A stretch of 64,000 bases of DNA, taken from Isochrysis galbana. Its lineage: Eukaryota; Haptophyta; Isochrysidales; Isochrysidaceae. The stretch lies in the NCBI GenBank assembly GCA_018136815.1, contig CM030931.1, positions 1,405,398 through 1,469,397 of the forward strand, in the 5' to 3' direction. Positions 1 to 12,542 of this stretch are shown in pieces. The translations under genes were made by a program, and so were the position numbers. The notes under the pieces are model-generated. The model was not told the origin of the DNA and made no database searches. It worked only from the letters and a program-made list of their open reading frames with translations. Numbering within the stretch: position 1 is the stretch's first letter; the number at the start of each line of letters is the position of its first letter.

Positions 1-504
1 GTCCGCTCGCACCAGAGGAGTTTTATTTTAGACCTTTTGGAGCAGTAGGCTAGCGGATTGGACACTTAGATGACAAAACCAAGCTTGGTGGTCACTGAAG
101 GTCTCAAAGAGGGCAGTCAAAGCAACATTTCATCTCCTGGGGACCATGGGTAGAAGAGCTCCCCATTGGGTGGTATCAGCCATTTCTCCCGTTTCTAGGA
201 CAAGCAGCAATTCCGACCAGGTGACCCGCAGACGCGTCACAAAACTTGGTGTTGCTGAGGGAATGGTGCCTAGGTACACTTGGAACATTTAATGAGGACA
301 TGCATGTGGTAACTCAATAGCCAAGGTTTGGGACAAAATAACATGGTATGCTCATGTTCTCACCTAGCAAAGTCCGTCCTAATTTCTAGGACTGGTCCTA
401 GAAAGCTGGGTACCTTTATCCGCAATGCCCAATGCCCAAGGCGCAGAGCAGGGGCACTTCCCTCTCCCCCCTCGCGAATGCGCGGCTCACTCCATTCCCA
501 CCAC

Positions 505-692
505 ATGGGCCATTGCAGCAAGGATTGCATTTTCTCTCAGCCCTAATTCTGCATCGTGTGAACGTGTCTTCTCATTGCTCCAATGTGTGTTTGGTGTTTG
601 GTCCCGATCGTGCTAAATCTTTGGCAGATCAGATTGAGGCCTCCATCATGTTGCGATTCAATAGCAACAAGCGTAACCGCACGTCAATGTGA
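505..692 (+). pseudogene. hAT transposase C-terminal (dimerisation) fragment
   Basis: Two overlapping frames together read like the hAT-family C-terminal dimerisation region. The first (about 505-590) carries the hallmark NSASCERVFSLL. After a frame change the second (about 590-692) gives DQIEASIMLRFNSNKR and then a stop. In intact hAT transposases these blocks are continuous, so this is a frameshifted remnant. The catalytic part is not seen upstream in bases 1-500, where no other coding signal was recognised. A second copy of the same motif lies at 44.6 kb on the minus strand. Confidence 0.6.
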
Positions 693-861
693 TTGTGTTT
701 GTAGTCAAATAATATATTGCCTCATCACATCTCAAGATCAAGACATGTATTGTATTGCTAGTAGGTTAGGAATAAGGATAAGCAGGAGAGTTGTGAGCAA
801 AGAGCACAGAGCCAGAAGAGCTTTTTTTTACGCAACGGCGTGCATGCGCGTATGGCGTATG

Positions 862-975
862 GCGATGCGGATATATGGATATCTCCGGATATTTCTTGGA
901 TATTTGGGCCGATTTTCTGGATATATGGGAGATATTTCCAATGGATATTTGGGTAAAAAATTGTGGATATTTTGG
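862..975. repeat. AT-rich imperfect GGATAT repeat
   Basis: GGATAT or GGATATTT recurs about nine times at irregular spacing in an otherwise GC-rich neighbourhood. It ends at ttttggcctacccctag. A similar ending (ggcctacccctac) closes an AT-rich patch near 45.1 kb, so this may be the edge of a dispersed element. No coding potential was seen. Confidence 0.4.
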
Positions 976-1312
976 CCTACCCCTAGTGAAATCCGAGGTC
1001 CGAGGGGTGACCGATTGAGGCGTAAGCGACTCTGGGTCGGGATTCTCGGGGACTGAGGACGGGTCGGAAGAGACGCGCATGACCAGGGTGGTGCCGGTGT
1101 CGACCTCCGGAGCGCCGGTGGAGGCGTTGAGTTCCGTTAAGACGGATTTGGAATAGGTACCGCGGAGCCGCTGGCTCGGGCTCGGGCTTCGGCCAGGAGG
1201 CGAACGGGATCGCTGGCGGCAGTAACTTGGAGAGGAGCCTCGGCGCTAATGGCGGCGCACACGGCGTAGATCCCTTGGGACCGCGGGTCCCACGGTATAG
1301 GAGGTTCGGACG

Positions 1313-1651
1313 CCATGGATCAGCAAAAAAAATGGGGGGTTCTCCGGCGAATTTTTTGAAAAATACCGCATTTCAGGCCTTAGAACTTAGAAGACGGCGA
1401 CGAGAAATACTGTCGGGCCCCCCTCCGGTATATTTTAGTGAGGCCCTTTATGCGAAGCACAAACATCGAATAGCGAGGAAATTTTTGACGCCGGCTCACT
1501 AAGTTCACAAGGCCTACTTCTATGCACACTGGACCATAAGTCATACTCTTTTTCCTCGACTTCAATGTGCACCAAAGTGTCACAAAACTCAAGACGCTCA
1601 CGTAAACCGCTCGTCACCGAGGGATAGAGCGGCTAACTTGGCACCACTACC
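1313..1651 (+). repeat. Dispersed repeat family R1, copy 1
   Basis: This stretch is clearly similar, over its whole length and with small indels, to the reverse complement of 41388-41750. Shared landmarks in order are ggttctccgg, ataccgcatttcaggcc (one mismatch), cccccctccggta, catcgaatagcgaggaaa, gttcacaaggcct, acaaaactcaagacgctcacg and tcaccgaggg. No ORF or terminal repeat is evident, so it is probably a short non-autonomous mobile element or the decayed end of one. Confidence 0.65.
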
Positions 1652-1770
1652 GGGAAAGCCAAGGCGCATGATGAGATTTCTCTCGGGGCCCGAGGAGAGG
1701 GAGAGAGGAGAGGAGAGAGAGAAGGGGGCGCCATGCGGACCGCCCACACGATCGCGCGAGCGCGCGCAGC

Positions 1771-2142
1771 GCGCGCGGTCCACAAGAGACGGGCCAAGAG
1801 AGGCAGATCAAGCCCAATGGGCCCACATGGGAGGTCTCCAACCATCCCATGTGGGCCCTCCACTCCCAAGCAGAGCCGGCTGCCCAATCGGGCCAGCCGA
1901 GGAGTGAGAAGGTGAGCGCGCTCACATCGCCACGAGCGCGCGCGAGGCCAGCAAGCGCGCGCGGTCCAAGAGGGGCTGGCCAAGGGAGGCAGATCAACCC
2001 CAATGGGCCCACATGGGAGGTCTCCATCTCCAACCATCCCATGTGGGCCCCCCACTCCAAAGCAGAGCCGGCAGCCCAGTCGAGCCGTCGAGCCAGCCGA
2101 GGAATGAGGAGATGAGGTCGCTCACCTCCACCTCGCCGCGAG
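1771..2142. repeat. Tandem repeat, two units of about 186 bp with internal palindromes
   Basis: Two units (about 1771-1956 and 1957-2142) share gcgcgcggtcc, gaggcagatcaa, aatgggcccacatgggaggt, catcccatgtgggcc and gcagagccgg. Each unit contains gggcccacatggga and its reverse complement tcccatgtgggccc, separated by a short spacer, so each can form a 14-bp stem. ORFs through it are compositional artefacts. Confidence 0.7.
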
Positions 2143-2299
2143 CACGCGAGAGGCCGGCGGTCAGGCGCGGGCAGGGCCACCAAGCCCAGCCCTACCCCCT
2201 CCGCCCGAGCAGCAGCTCCATATCACAAGGAGGGGCCGCAGCGCGGCCCCCTGTGGCTTGATGATGAGTAGCGCGGCGCGTCGCGCCGCGCATCCTGTT

Positions 2300-3151
2300 A
2301 CTTCATAACAAGTTAAAAGATACCAAAGGGGGCCACTGAACGCACAGGGCACACTAACAGTATCGCTCACAAATCAAACGCACACACGGGGGGATTGCGT
2401 AGGAGACTCACACAAGCGAACAAGGAGAGAAGGGGAGAGATCACGGCTCGACCCATGCGGCCCTCTCCACCTCCTCATCCCAATAAGTTCTAGGGTGCAC
2501 ACCACCCAAAACCATCCGTGATACTAACTTTTCTCCGGTACAACGCACAGCCCCCCCCCTCGCTACTCCATTGCAGTTCACTGTCGCTACACGAAGGCTG
2601 GCTTTTAATACTAATCGTCATAGGACTTGTACCTATTAGGTACTCTAGAGTCTAGAGAACTCCATTGCTCCCCGACCATGTTGTATCTCTAGATCCCTGG
2701 TAGAAATGTAGAGATACGTAGAAAAATAAAACATAGGAGCAGATGGGTGCGGGGGAGGAACAGAGAGAAAGTGGAGAGGCGGCTGCCCGGCGCGCCCGAT
2801 CGGCTGTTTCTCTAGTTTACACTCCGTATTTCTTTCTCTACTCTGTGCGTTCTCCTACCGCCGGGACCCCACTCGTCCCCCACCTTCCCTTGCTCGCAGC
2901 GCCCCAGCGCCCCTTCCCCCTTCCCCCTCCCCCCTCCCTCCCGCCCTCAGCCCCCAACCCCTCCTCTCTACAGCGTCTCCCCGCCCATCGCGGAGCCGTC
3001 GTTCCCTTCTGAACCAACAACGCCATGTGCGCTCAGCTGCCCTGCTTCCCCTCCCCCTCTCTCGCTTTCGACCCCTCCCTCCCCCTCCCCCGCCCCTGCC
3101 CCAAACCCCTGAGCGTTGCTCCTCACTGCCTGCGATAGGGAGCACCCGTAT
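2300..3151. other. Intergenic; pyrimidine-rich tract before a possible gene
   Basis: Nothing is recognised in 2300-2740. From about 2860 to 3110 the plus strand is strongly C/T-rich. The same composition lies upstream of several host genes in this window on their coding strands, so this may be the promoter or 5' leader of the gene model starting at 3152. Confidence 0.35.
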
Positions 3152-4146
3152 ATGCTCGACGGACACGTCGATCTACGGATGGAATTGGAGCTGGCTGAGG
3201 CGATGTGCTCCTGCTCGACAACCGAATCCTCACCCCCGGCGAGCGGTGGGAACACACCTGGCGCAGCCAGCAGCAGCACCAGCAGCACAGCCAGCATGAG
3301 CAACCACCATGAGAGGCGCGAGCCCCAGTCGTCGGCGCTCGCTTTGGCCTGCGCTCCGATCCTAGTTAAGAGGCAGTGGGGGAGACGTGCGCTCCAAATG
3401 CGGCGCGATGGGCGCAGCGGAGGCTTGCGGGTGAGCCGGCGCTCCGGAAACAAAGATAGCGATAATGATGCTGTGGATGTCGCTGCAGATGTTGTCTCTG
3501 AAATGATGACTAACATCTTCCACAAGCTCTTGGGTCAGAGCGGAGCACATGCGATCGAAGCCCACCTGGATGCTGATTGTCTCTCCGTATCTCTGGTGCG
3601 GCGACCCCACTCACGCCCACCTTTTTGCGATTCGTGCTACACACTTCATTCAAGCTAGATTCATGCCACAAGCTTCGTTCAAGCTAATCTCACGTCATGT
3701 CAACGTCTTGCTGCTCTTAGGAGAGCTTGAGCGTGCGTGAGGATTCACGTCGCGGCGCGCTTCGTATATCTTCGGATAGCGGCGTACGAAAAGGGGCGCT
3801 GCTTCGATCTTCTGGCATCCCCACTTCCCGCGCTCGCGGAATACGCCTGGCGCACACTCGTGTTCCTTCTATCAATCCATGTGCAAGCTCTGTGCTGACC
3901 GACGCGACCTCTTTCGGTAGTATTGCAGTGGGGCAGCACATCAATCTGTATGGGCCTCCTAGGATCACGTTCCTGGGAATGCAAAACAATCCCGTCCCTG
4001 AACGATTGCCTCCATACAACGTAAATCTACGTAGCTCATGCGGTGCACGACTGGAAGCTGGTGATCTGCAGGAAAGCCTAGAGGCGTTGGATGAGTCTAC
4101 TGGTCCCACTGCCGCACTACCGCTTGTGAGCGATGACGAACTGTGA
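3152..4146 (+). CDS. Hypothetical protein, possible two-exon gene
   Basis: The proposed exons are 3152-3595 and 3721-4146, giving about 289 aa. They are joined by a 125-nt GT-AG intron (CTG|GTGCGG ... CTCTTAG|GAG) that keeps frame. No family is recognised. The first exon encodes an acidic N-terminus, a Ser/Thr/Pro-rich linker and an amphipathic stretch (DVAADVVSEMMTNIFHKLLG). The second ends in an acidic tail, SDDEL. DDEL resembles ER-retrieval tetrapeptides, but no signal peptide is visible, so this may be chance. The pyrimidine-rich upstream tract supports this strand. The antisense ORFs 2968-3525 and 3717-4484 are alternatives. Splicing is inferred from consensus only. Confidence 0.4.
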
Positions 4147-5717
4147 GGAGCCGCTACGTTTCCCAAAGTCCCACCATCCTCTGCATAGCCATGTTCGTAT
4201 TTTTGGCTCACGGGATGTTGCCGGACTTGAGCTGGTTGCTCACGGTACCCAAGCCCATGATGGGAACCAATCAAGGAGTTGGGAGCCGGCGTTGTACACC
4301 CGGCCGAGTTCCTGCTGGACAAAGCTGCGCGACACGCGCTTGTGATCTTTAGCGTCTCTATCTCGGTTTTAAGCCATAAAACGACTGCGAGTGCGGGGTC
4401 GCTTTCTGGTTGGATTGAGTTACTTTGCCTTTTGCAGCCCAATAGTTGTGCGCCGTCACAAGATGACTGTGGCTGGACTAGCATCTGTTTCTATCCTCAT
4501 CATAGGTGATGGTTTCTTGATTCGTGCGCGCACGGCCGCGCCCAGCCGTCGGCACAGCCCCTCGAACTGCGTGTCGGCACCGCCTCGCGTTTGCAGACAG
4601 CTTTGAATGCCTATTGTATTTGCGATGATTCATCTGTGTGAGGGTCGAGCCGTGGTAATGTGAAAACAATGTATGGCGGACGATTTGGCAGGTCATGGGC
4701 CGATGACAAAAAGCCGCGCTGTTTCGCAAGAATGTATGGTGACAGATGCATCGCGTTGTTATTGCATTGTTGTATGCGGTGAATGTATTGCGTTCTCCCG
4801 CACGTTGTTGTTGTCGGTCGTGTTCGCCTCTTTGTAAGTCATCGTGCTAATTTATATCAGCACCCCTGTGGAGTGTGGCTGGACCTTCATGTTGCAGTTG
4901 GAGAGGAGATGGGCGTGAAATGGGAACTGTGAACTGTAAGGGCGGCGTGATAACGTGGTAGATAATACCTAGATCTCCGTAGGTGTTTACCCTGATTCTC
5001 CAGAGCCTTCAGAAGTTTTTTCATGACTCGTGACGCAGCTGCAGCTTGTGTGCTGCTTGTGTGTCGGTGTCTGAGTGCCAAAGTCGGGGTGCTCACCCTC
5101 TGGCGCAAAGCTGCTTATATACCAAAAAAGACGGTGAAAGCATGAAAGAAAAGAGCGAGCCTCAAGCTGCACCTTCTTTGCACTTTGCGCCCGTTCCGAG
5201 ATCACAAAATGTGGTTTATGATCTCTGGCTGTCCGGCTGAGGCTCGTTGCATCGCCGGGGGAGGGGGGGCTGTGATCTGACACCAGGTGTTGAAGCTGCC
5301 AGCCCCCCCCCCCCCGCCTCCGGCCCACAGCCCGCCCGCATCGTGCGCGCGCAGGAGACGGAGAAGGCTAGCACGAAGGGGACAATCACAATCAAGTCGC
5401 GTTCCGTCGAAAGAGGACCAGGCGGCCGTTTTGTTTTCACGTATCTTCTATTGGTTAGAACCTGCAGCTTCCAGCCACACTTTTGCACGATGGGGCACCG
5501 CAAACGAAAACACATGTCTAGCAAGCCTCAAACCTTGATCTTCTTTGTCTTCCTTTCCTTCTACACGGCAAAACGAAGGTAGCCAACTTCCTTATCTACT
5601 CGATTCCTTGATATGCCCAGCCAGCGTGTGACAGAGGCTCGATGGATATCGGATATCTACCTCAAGGGAGGGTCCTTGACCTCGGAGAAGGAAAAGAAGA
5701 CGAAGAAGATGAAGATT

Positions 5718-5783
5718 TATCACTATCACTGTCGTCGGTGCACGTGCGGGTATAGTGTACGTGTCCCGGAACAGGAACTTAAC
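5718..5783 (+). repeat. Inverted repeat arm (left)
   Basis: The arm contains tatcactgtcgtcggtgcac and the block gtgtcccggaacaggaa. The same blocks, with a few differences, occur inverted at 6557-6625, so the two arms bound about 0.9 kb. This may be a decayed terminal-inverted-repeat element; no target duplication was identified. Confidence 0.5.
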
Positions 5784-5921
5784 CTTAACCGGTGTTCCGT
5801 GCCGTGACGGGCGTTTTATGAAAGGTTTGAAAGGCGCGTTCTGCAAGTGCGCGGCGCGATGTGTCCACCGTAGATATTAAAAGTCGACACTAGGGCGTAT
5901 GTGAATATTGTTTTGTATAAA

Positions 5922-5985
5922 TGACTATGGACACTTGATGGCTCCATTTGAGTGATGTCCCATAATTGACGGAACGACACCTTCA
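5922..5985 (-). repeat. Dispersed repeat R2, copy 1 (inverted relative to 11618)
   Basis: The reverse complement reads ggtgtcgttccgtcaatt, then tgggacatca, then tcaa.tgtcca, matching 11618-11685 in the same order with scattered mismatches. The two copies flank the kinesin gene in opposite orientations. Confidence 0.5.
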
Positions 5986-6556
5986 ATGACTGAATGAACG
6001 ATAAACTGGCAACTAGGCTCCGCGGAGTAGGAGTTAAAAACATTTGAAGATTCGGGGCTGTACACCTACTAGGGGCCCGGTATCTACGACCTCACTACTG
6101 CCACCGCCCTTACATCCCTTCACTCCCCTCCTCCCCTTCCCCCCTTCATTTCTTTTTCTTCGGTTTCCGGGGCCGGCCTAGGTACACTACCTTAGCTCCG
6201 GAGTCCGGAGTAGGGCGTAGCGCAAGTAATGCGTGTAGTGTGCATTGTGCACTGCTCCGCCGCAGATTCTCGGCGCCACCAGGCAGAAGGCGTTCTAGAA
6301 GTTCAAGGACGTGCCGAAGGCCGACGGCGATCGCGCAAGAAGTTCCACAACGGCCGACGGTGTGGACAAACAAGGACGGGCATCTTGCGCCAGCGCCAAC
6401 GCGCCAATGCTGCTCAATCAACAGCAACAACGAGCACTTCGCACTTCGCCGAGGGCATACCCGTACGCGCACTTGCCAGCCTTTCCAAGCCCGTACGTCT
6501 CGGTGTTCAACACTGGAAGGAAATGGATGGGGAAGTACCGCACTAGCACTCACCCT

Positions 6557-6625
6557 TCCTGGTTCCTGTTCCTGGACACGCACACTATACGCCTCGCACG
6601 TGCACCGACGACAGTGATAGTGAGC
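6557..6625 (-). repeat. Inverted repeat arm (right)
   Basis: Reverse-complement partner of 5718-5783, with shared cores ctatcactgtcgtcggtgca and gtgtcc.ggaacaggaa. The DNA between the arms has no recognisable gene. Confidence 0.5.
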
Positions 6626-7308
6626 GGGCATGTGCACAAGAGGGCAGAGGACAGAGGTGATGCAACGCAACACTCGCCAACAATCATCGCATCCCTTGTG
6701 TAAGTGGTAAGTGGGTGCGCCGCAACCACAACAACGTGTGTGAGTGGTGAGTTTGCAGGTCTTGCTTTTACTAAAGAGCTCCTAACTGAGATAGCTTCTT
6801 ATTCATTTACGTCGACTAGCGCGTCTTGTTGCTGGCAGGGGTAGATGGCGACTAGCGAGTGGTGTAGGTAGTGGGTGCAGTAAGTGGTGAGCGTGAGCGT
6901 CGATAGAACACTACGACACGTGTGTGCGCGTCGAAGAGTAACTTCAAACAAGTCAACATGAGCTAGAGAAGGAAAGGACAGAGGGCATCGGTGCCCCCTG
7001 CTCCGATCTCCCAAGTGAAAAAGGGAGAGAGGAAGCATGCACAAGTGGCCTTAGCTGTTGTGTGCCAGCACCATTGGTCAATGCAGGCCCTCTATGCGTC
7101 GATACGTCTCTTGGCCATCTGGGGCTTCGAATCTCTAGATCGGTGTCAAGTGTTGTCTTCACCGGAAGCCATTGGTGGTCCAAGAGCCTCAGCATAATTT
7201 GGGGCGGTGATCATGATAGCAAACGCGTATGGAGTCGAGTGAGTGTTGCTCGTTAGAGTGACCATGTGAACACATTGAGTGTACACTAGGCGGATTTTCC
7301 ATGACCGC

Positions 7309-10867
<3,559 letters not shown>

Positions 10868-10924
10868 ATCCTGCGCTGTTCCCACCGGCGGCACCAAATA
10901 GGCCTCGTCGCCCCCCTATTCTTG

Positions 10925-11135
10925 TCCCCGTGTGTCCTTGCGAGAGAGCGCGCAGTGAGGGGGGGCGTGGGGAGGGGAAATGGAGGGAGGGAGAGAGGGA
11001 GAGGGAGAGAGGGGGAGGGTGGGAGGAGAGGGAGAGCGGGCGGGAGGGGGGGGGGGGGGGGGGGGGGGGGGGAGGGAGAGAGGAAGAGAGAGAGAGGAAG
11101 AGAGAGAGAGGAAGAGAGGAGAGGAGGCGGCGTTC
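10925..11135. promoter_or_regulatory. Purine-rich tract upstream of the kinesin gene
   Basis: The plus strand is almost pure G/A here and includes an uninterrupted G-run of more than 20 at about 11047-11071. On the kinesin coding strand this is a pyrimidine tract directly 5' of the start codon, as seen at other host genes in the window. Long ORFs on both strands across it are compositional artefacts. Confidence 0.4.
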
Positions 11136-11617
11136 GGCGGCCCAGCCCTGCCGAGCGAATGAGCGGCCCCACCCTCCAGAAAAAAATGCTGATGATTTTT
11201 TGTAACTGAGGTGTACAATAGTACGGCTCAGTACCCATCATCCATGATAATAGTACTACCTCCGTTCCAAAACTCAGGATCCAGAGAAATGTCTCTTAGA
11301 GGGGGTTACAAAATGAGATTCGAATGATCGAGACATGTTGCGGGTACAGTGGGGCGTGTGCCATATGCGATGGAAGAGAAGACAGCATGACGAAAACAAA
11401 AGACGAAATGATGAGTTTTCATTTTCATTTCATAATAAACCTTTAAATAGTCTCACCGCACACGCGGCCGTGGACCCTCTACTTTCTACTCACGTAGAAA
11501 ACTTTCTACACCCCCACTCCCCCGGCCCTTCTCCCCCCGCCATAAGGCGACTCCCCCCGTGCACTACTAGGGGGATAGCAAGTAGCAGGTAGGGAGGGAG
11601 GGGTGAGGGGTGAAAGG

Positions 11618-11685
11618 TGTCGTTCCGTCAATTGTGGGACATCAGTTGAATTGAGCGATCAAATGTCCACAGTTGTATATAGAGC
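11618..11685 (+). repeat. Dispersed repeat R2, copy 2
   Basis: Partner of 5922-5985 in inverted orientation, starting gtgtcgttccgtcaatt. The surrounding 11190-11960 has no gene. Upstream, near 11252, is ctacctccgttccaaaa, reminiscent of Tc1/mariner-type MITE ends, but no matching second end was found. Confidence 0.5.
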
Positions 11686-11966
11686 GGCATTTTAAAATTA
11701 AATGAAGACTAGCATAACATTTTTTTCTCTGCTTTCCCCCGCGGTGCATCTTCCCCCCGAGGGGGACGCCGTGTCAACGCTTTTCCCTGCGTCTCATCTA
11801 AGGCCGACAACTACATAAACAGGCAATTTAAGAGATATTTCTCTCGGAGCACCTGTGATGACTTGCAATCACATTCGCGCACGCCGTGCATAGGCACGGC
11901 GCGATGTGCATCGGCCCCCCCGCGGAGACGCCGTGCGTGCGCATGTCAACTTTTTCCCTCTGCACC

Positions 11967-12126
11967 TGACAGACAGGCTAGAAGGAACGAAACGAGAACT
12001 CGAATTCTAGATCGCTAGGGACGAACCCTACCAACCTAGAAGTACCTGAGCTTCACCGTGTGGCCGCACGGCGAAGGACCTGGAAACAAGAGCCTGGAAA
12101 TCGCATCATCTAGGATGAATGCGACA
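11967..12126 (-). repeat. 3' LTR of the outer element
   Basis: 160 bp, with TG...CA ends on the minus strand. It is nearly identical to 35457-35622 except for one substitution and a missing 6-bp agcaag unit. It is preceded on the minus strand by a G6 polypurine run. Confidence 0.8.
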
Positions 12127-12342
12127 CCCCCCGACTAAGATCGAGACGTCTCCCGATGTCGAGCGGTGAACCTGGAAACAGAGACCTGGAACCTGGAACC
12201 TGAGCTGACCAGAGGTCAGAATCGGAACAAGAAGCAACGAAACATAGCGAGCGAAACGTGGTTGAGTGGCAACTCCACCTCGAGAACGTGCGTATGGTTT
12301 GGAGCCCCCGGGTGCAACGCGAAAGCTTTGATGCGCCGGGCC
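12127..12342 (-). pseudogene. Outer element pol remnant and 3' untranslated segment
   Basis: About 12255-12342 encodes LARRIKAFAL...NHTHVLEVELPLN, the segment just before RT, similar to LARRIAAFAI...NHTHVMEVELPLN in the inner element. It continues directly from the outer-element fragment ending at 33773 once the inner insertion and one target duplication are removed. It then runs into non-coding sequence up to the 3' LTR, so RT, RNase H and integrase are deleted. Confidence 0.7.
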
Positions 12343-12347
12343 AAGAA
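12343..12347. repeat. Target site duplication, 3' side of the inner element
   Basis: aagaa, identical to 33768-33772, directly abutting the element end (minus strand ...CTCTGACA|TTCTT). The pair defines the inner insertion 12348-33767. Confidence 0.8.
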
Positions 12348-12542
12348 TGTCAGAGCAAGGCTCATCTCACTCTTGGTGATGGCCTGCGAGGGCGCGCCGG
12401 CAGCTAGCGCGGAGTGCGGTTCTTGCGGGGAGCTCATGGAGCTTTCCTCGGGGGTGACTACGGGCATGGTGATCGACGCACGACGCACGACGCACGGAGG
12501 GCGTGGAAGTGTGGAAGGAGGCTTGTGGGAGGTGGTGGCAGG
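12348..12542 (-). repeat. Truncated 3' LTR of the inner element (last 195 bp)
   Basis: Identical to 22245-22439 and 32371-32565, the distal ends of the two 5' LTR copies. It joins integrase coding sequence directly at 12542/12543, so the rest of pol, the polypurine tract and about 1.2 kb of LTR are deleted here. Confidence 0.75.

Larger units (their letters stand above)
4147..7308. other. Intergenic, repeat-bearing
   Basis: No convincing gene was found. It contains one arm of two inverted repeat pairs (see 5718-5783/6557-6625 and 5922-5985/11618-11685) and a C-run at about 5300-5315. ORFs of 60-175 codons here overlap on both strands without splice or domain support. Confidence 0.35.

Noticed and set aside
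1771-2142. Possible CRISPR array
   Set aside because: Only two long units without regular spacers, in a spliced eukaryotic genome; it is a plain tandem repeat.
2968-3525. Minus-strand ORF with a hydrophobic segment opposite the 3152 gene model
   Set aside because: The hydrophobic run is the complement of a GCAGCAGC-type repeat. The plus strand has a frame-preserving intron and the usual pyrimidine tract.
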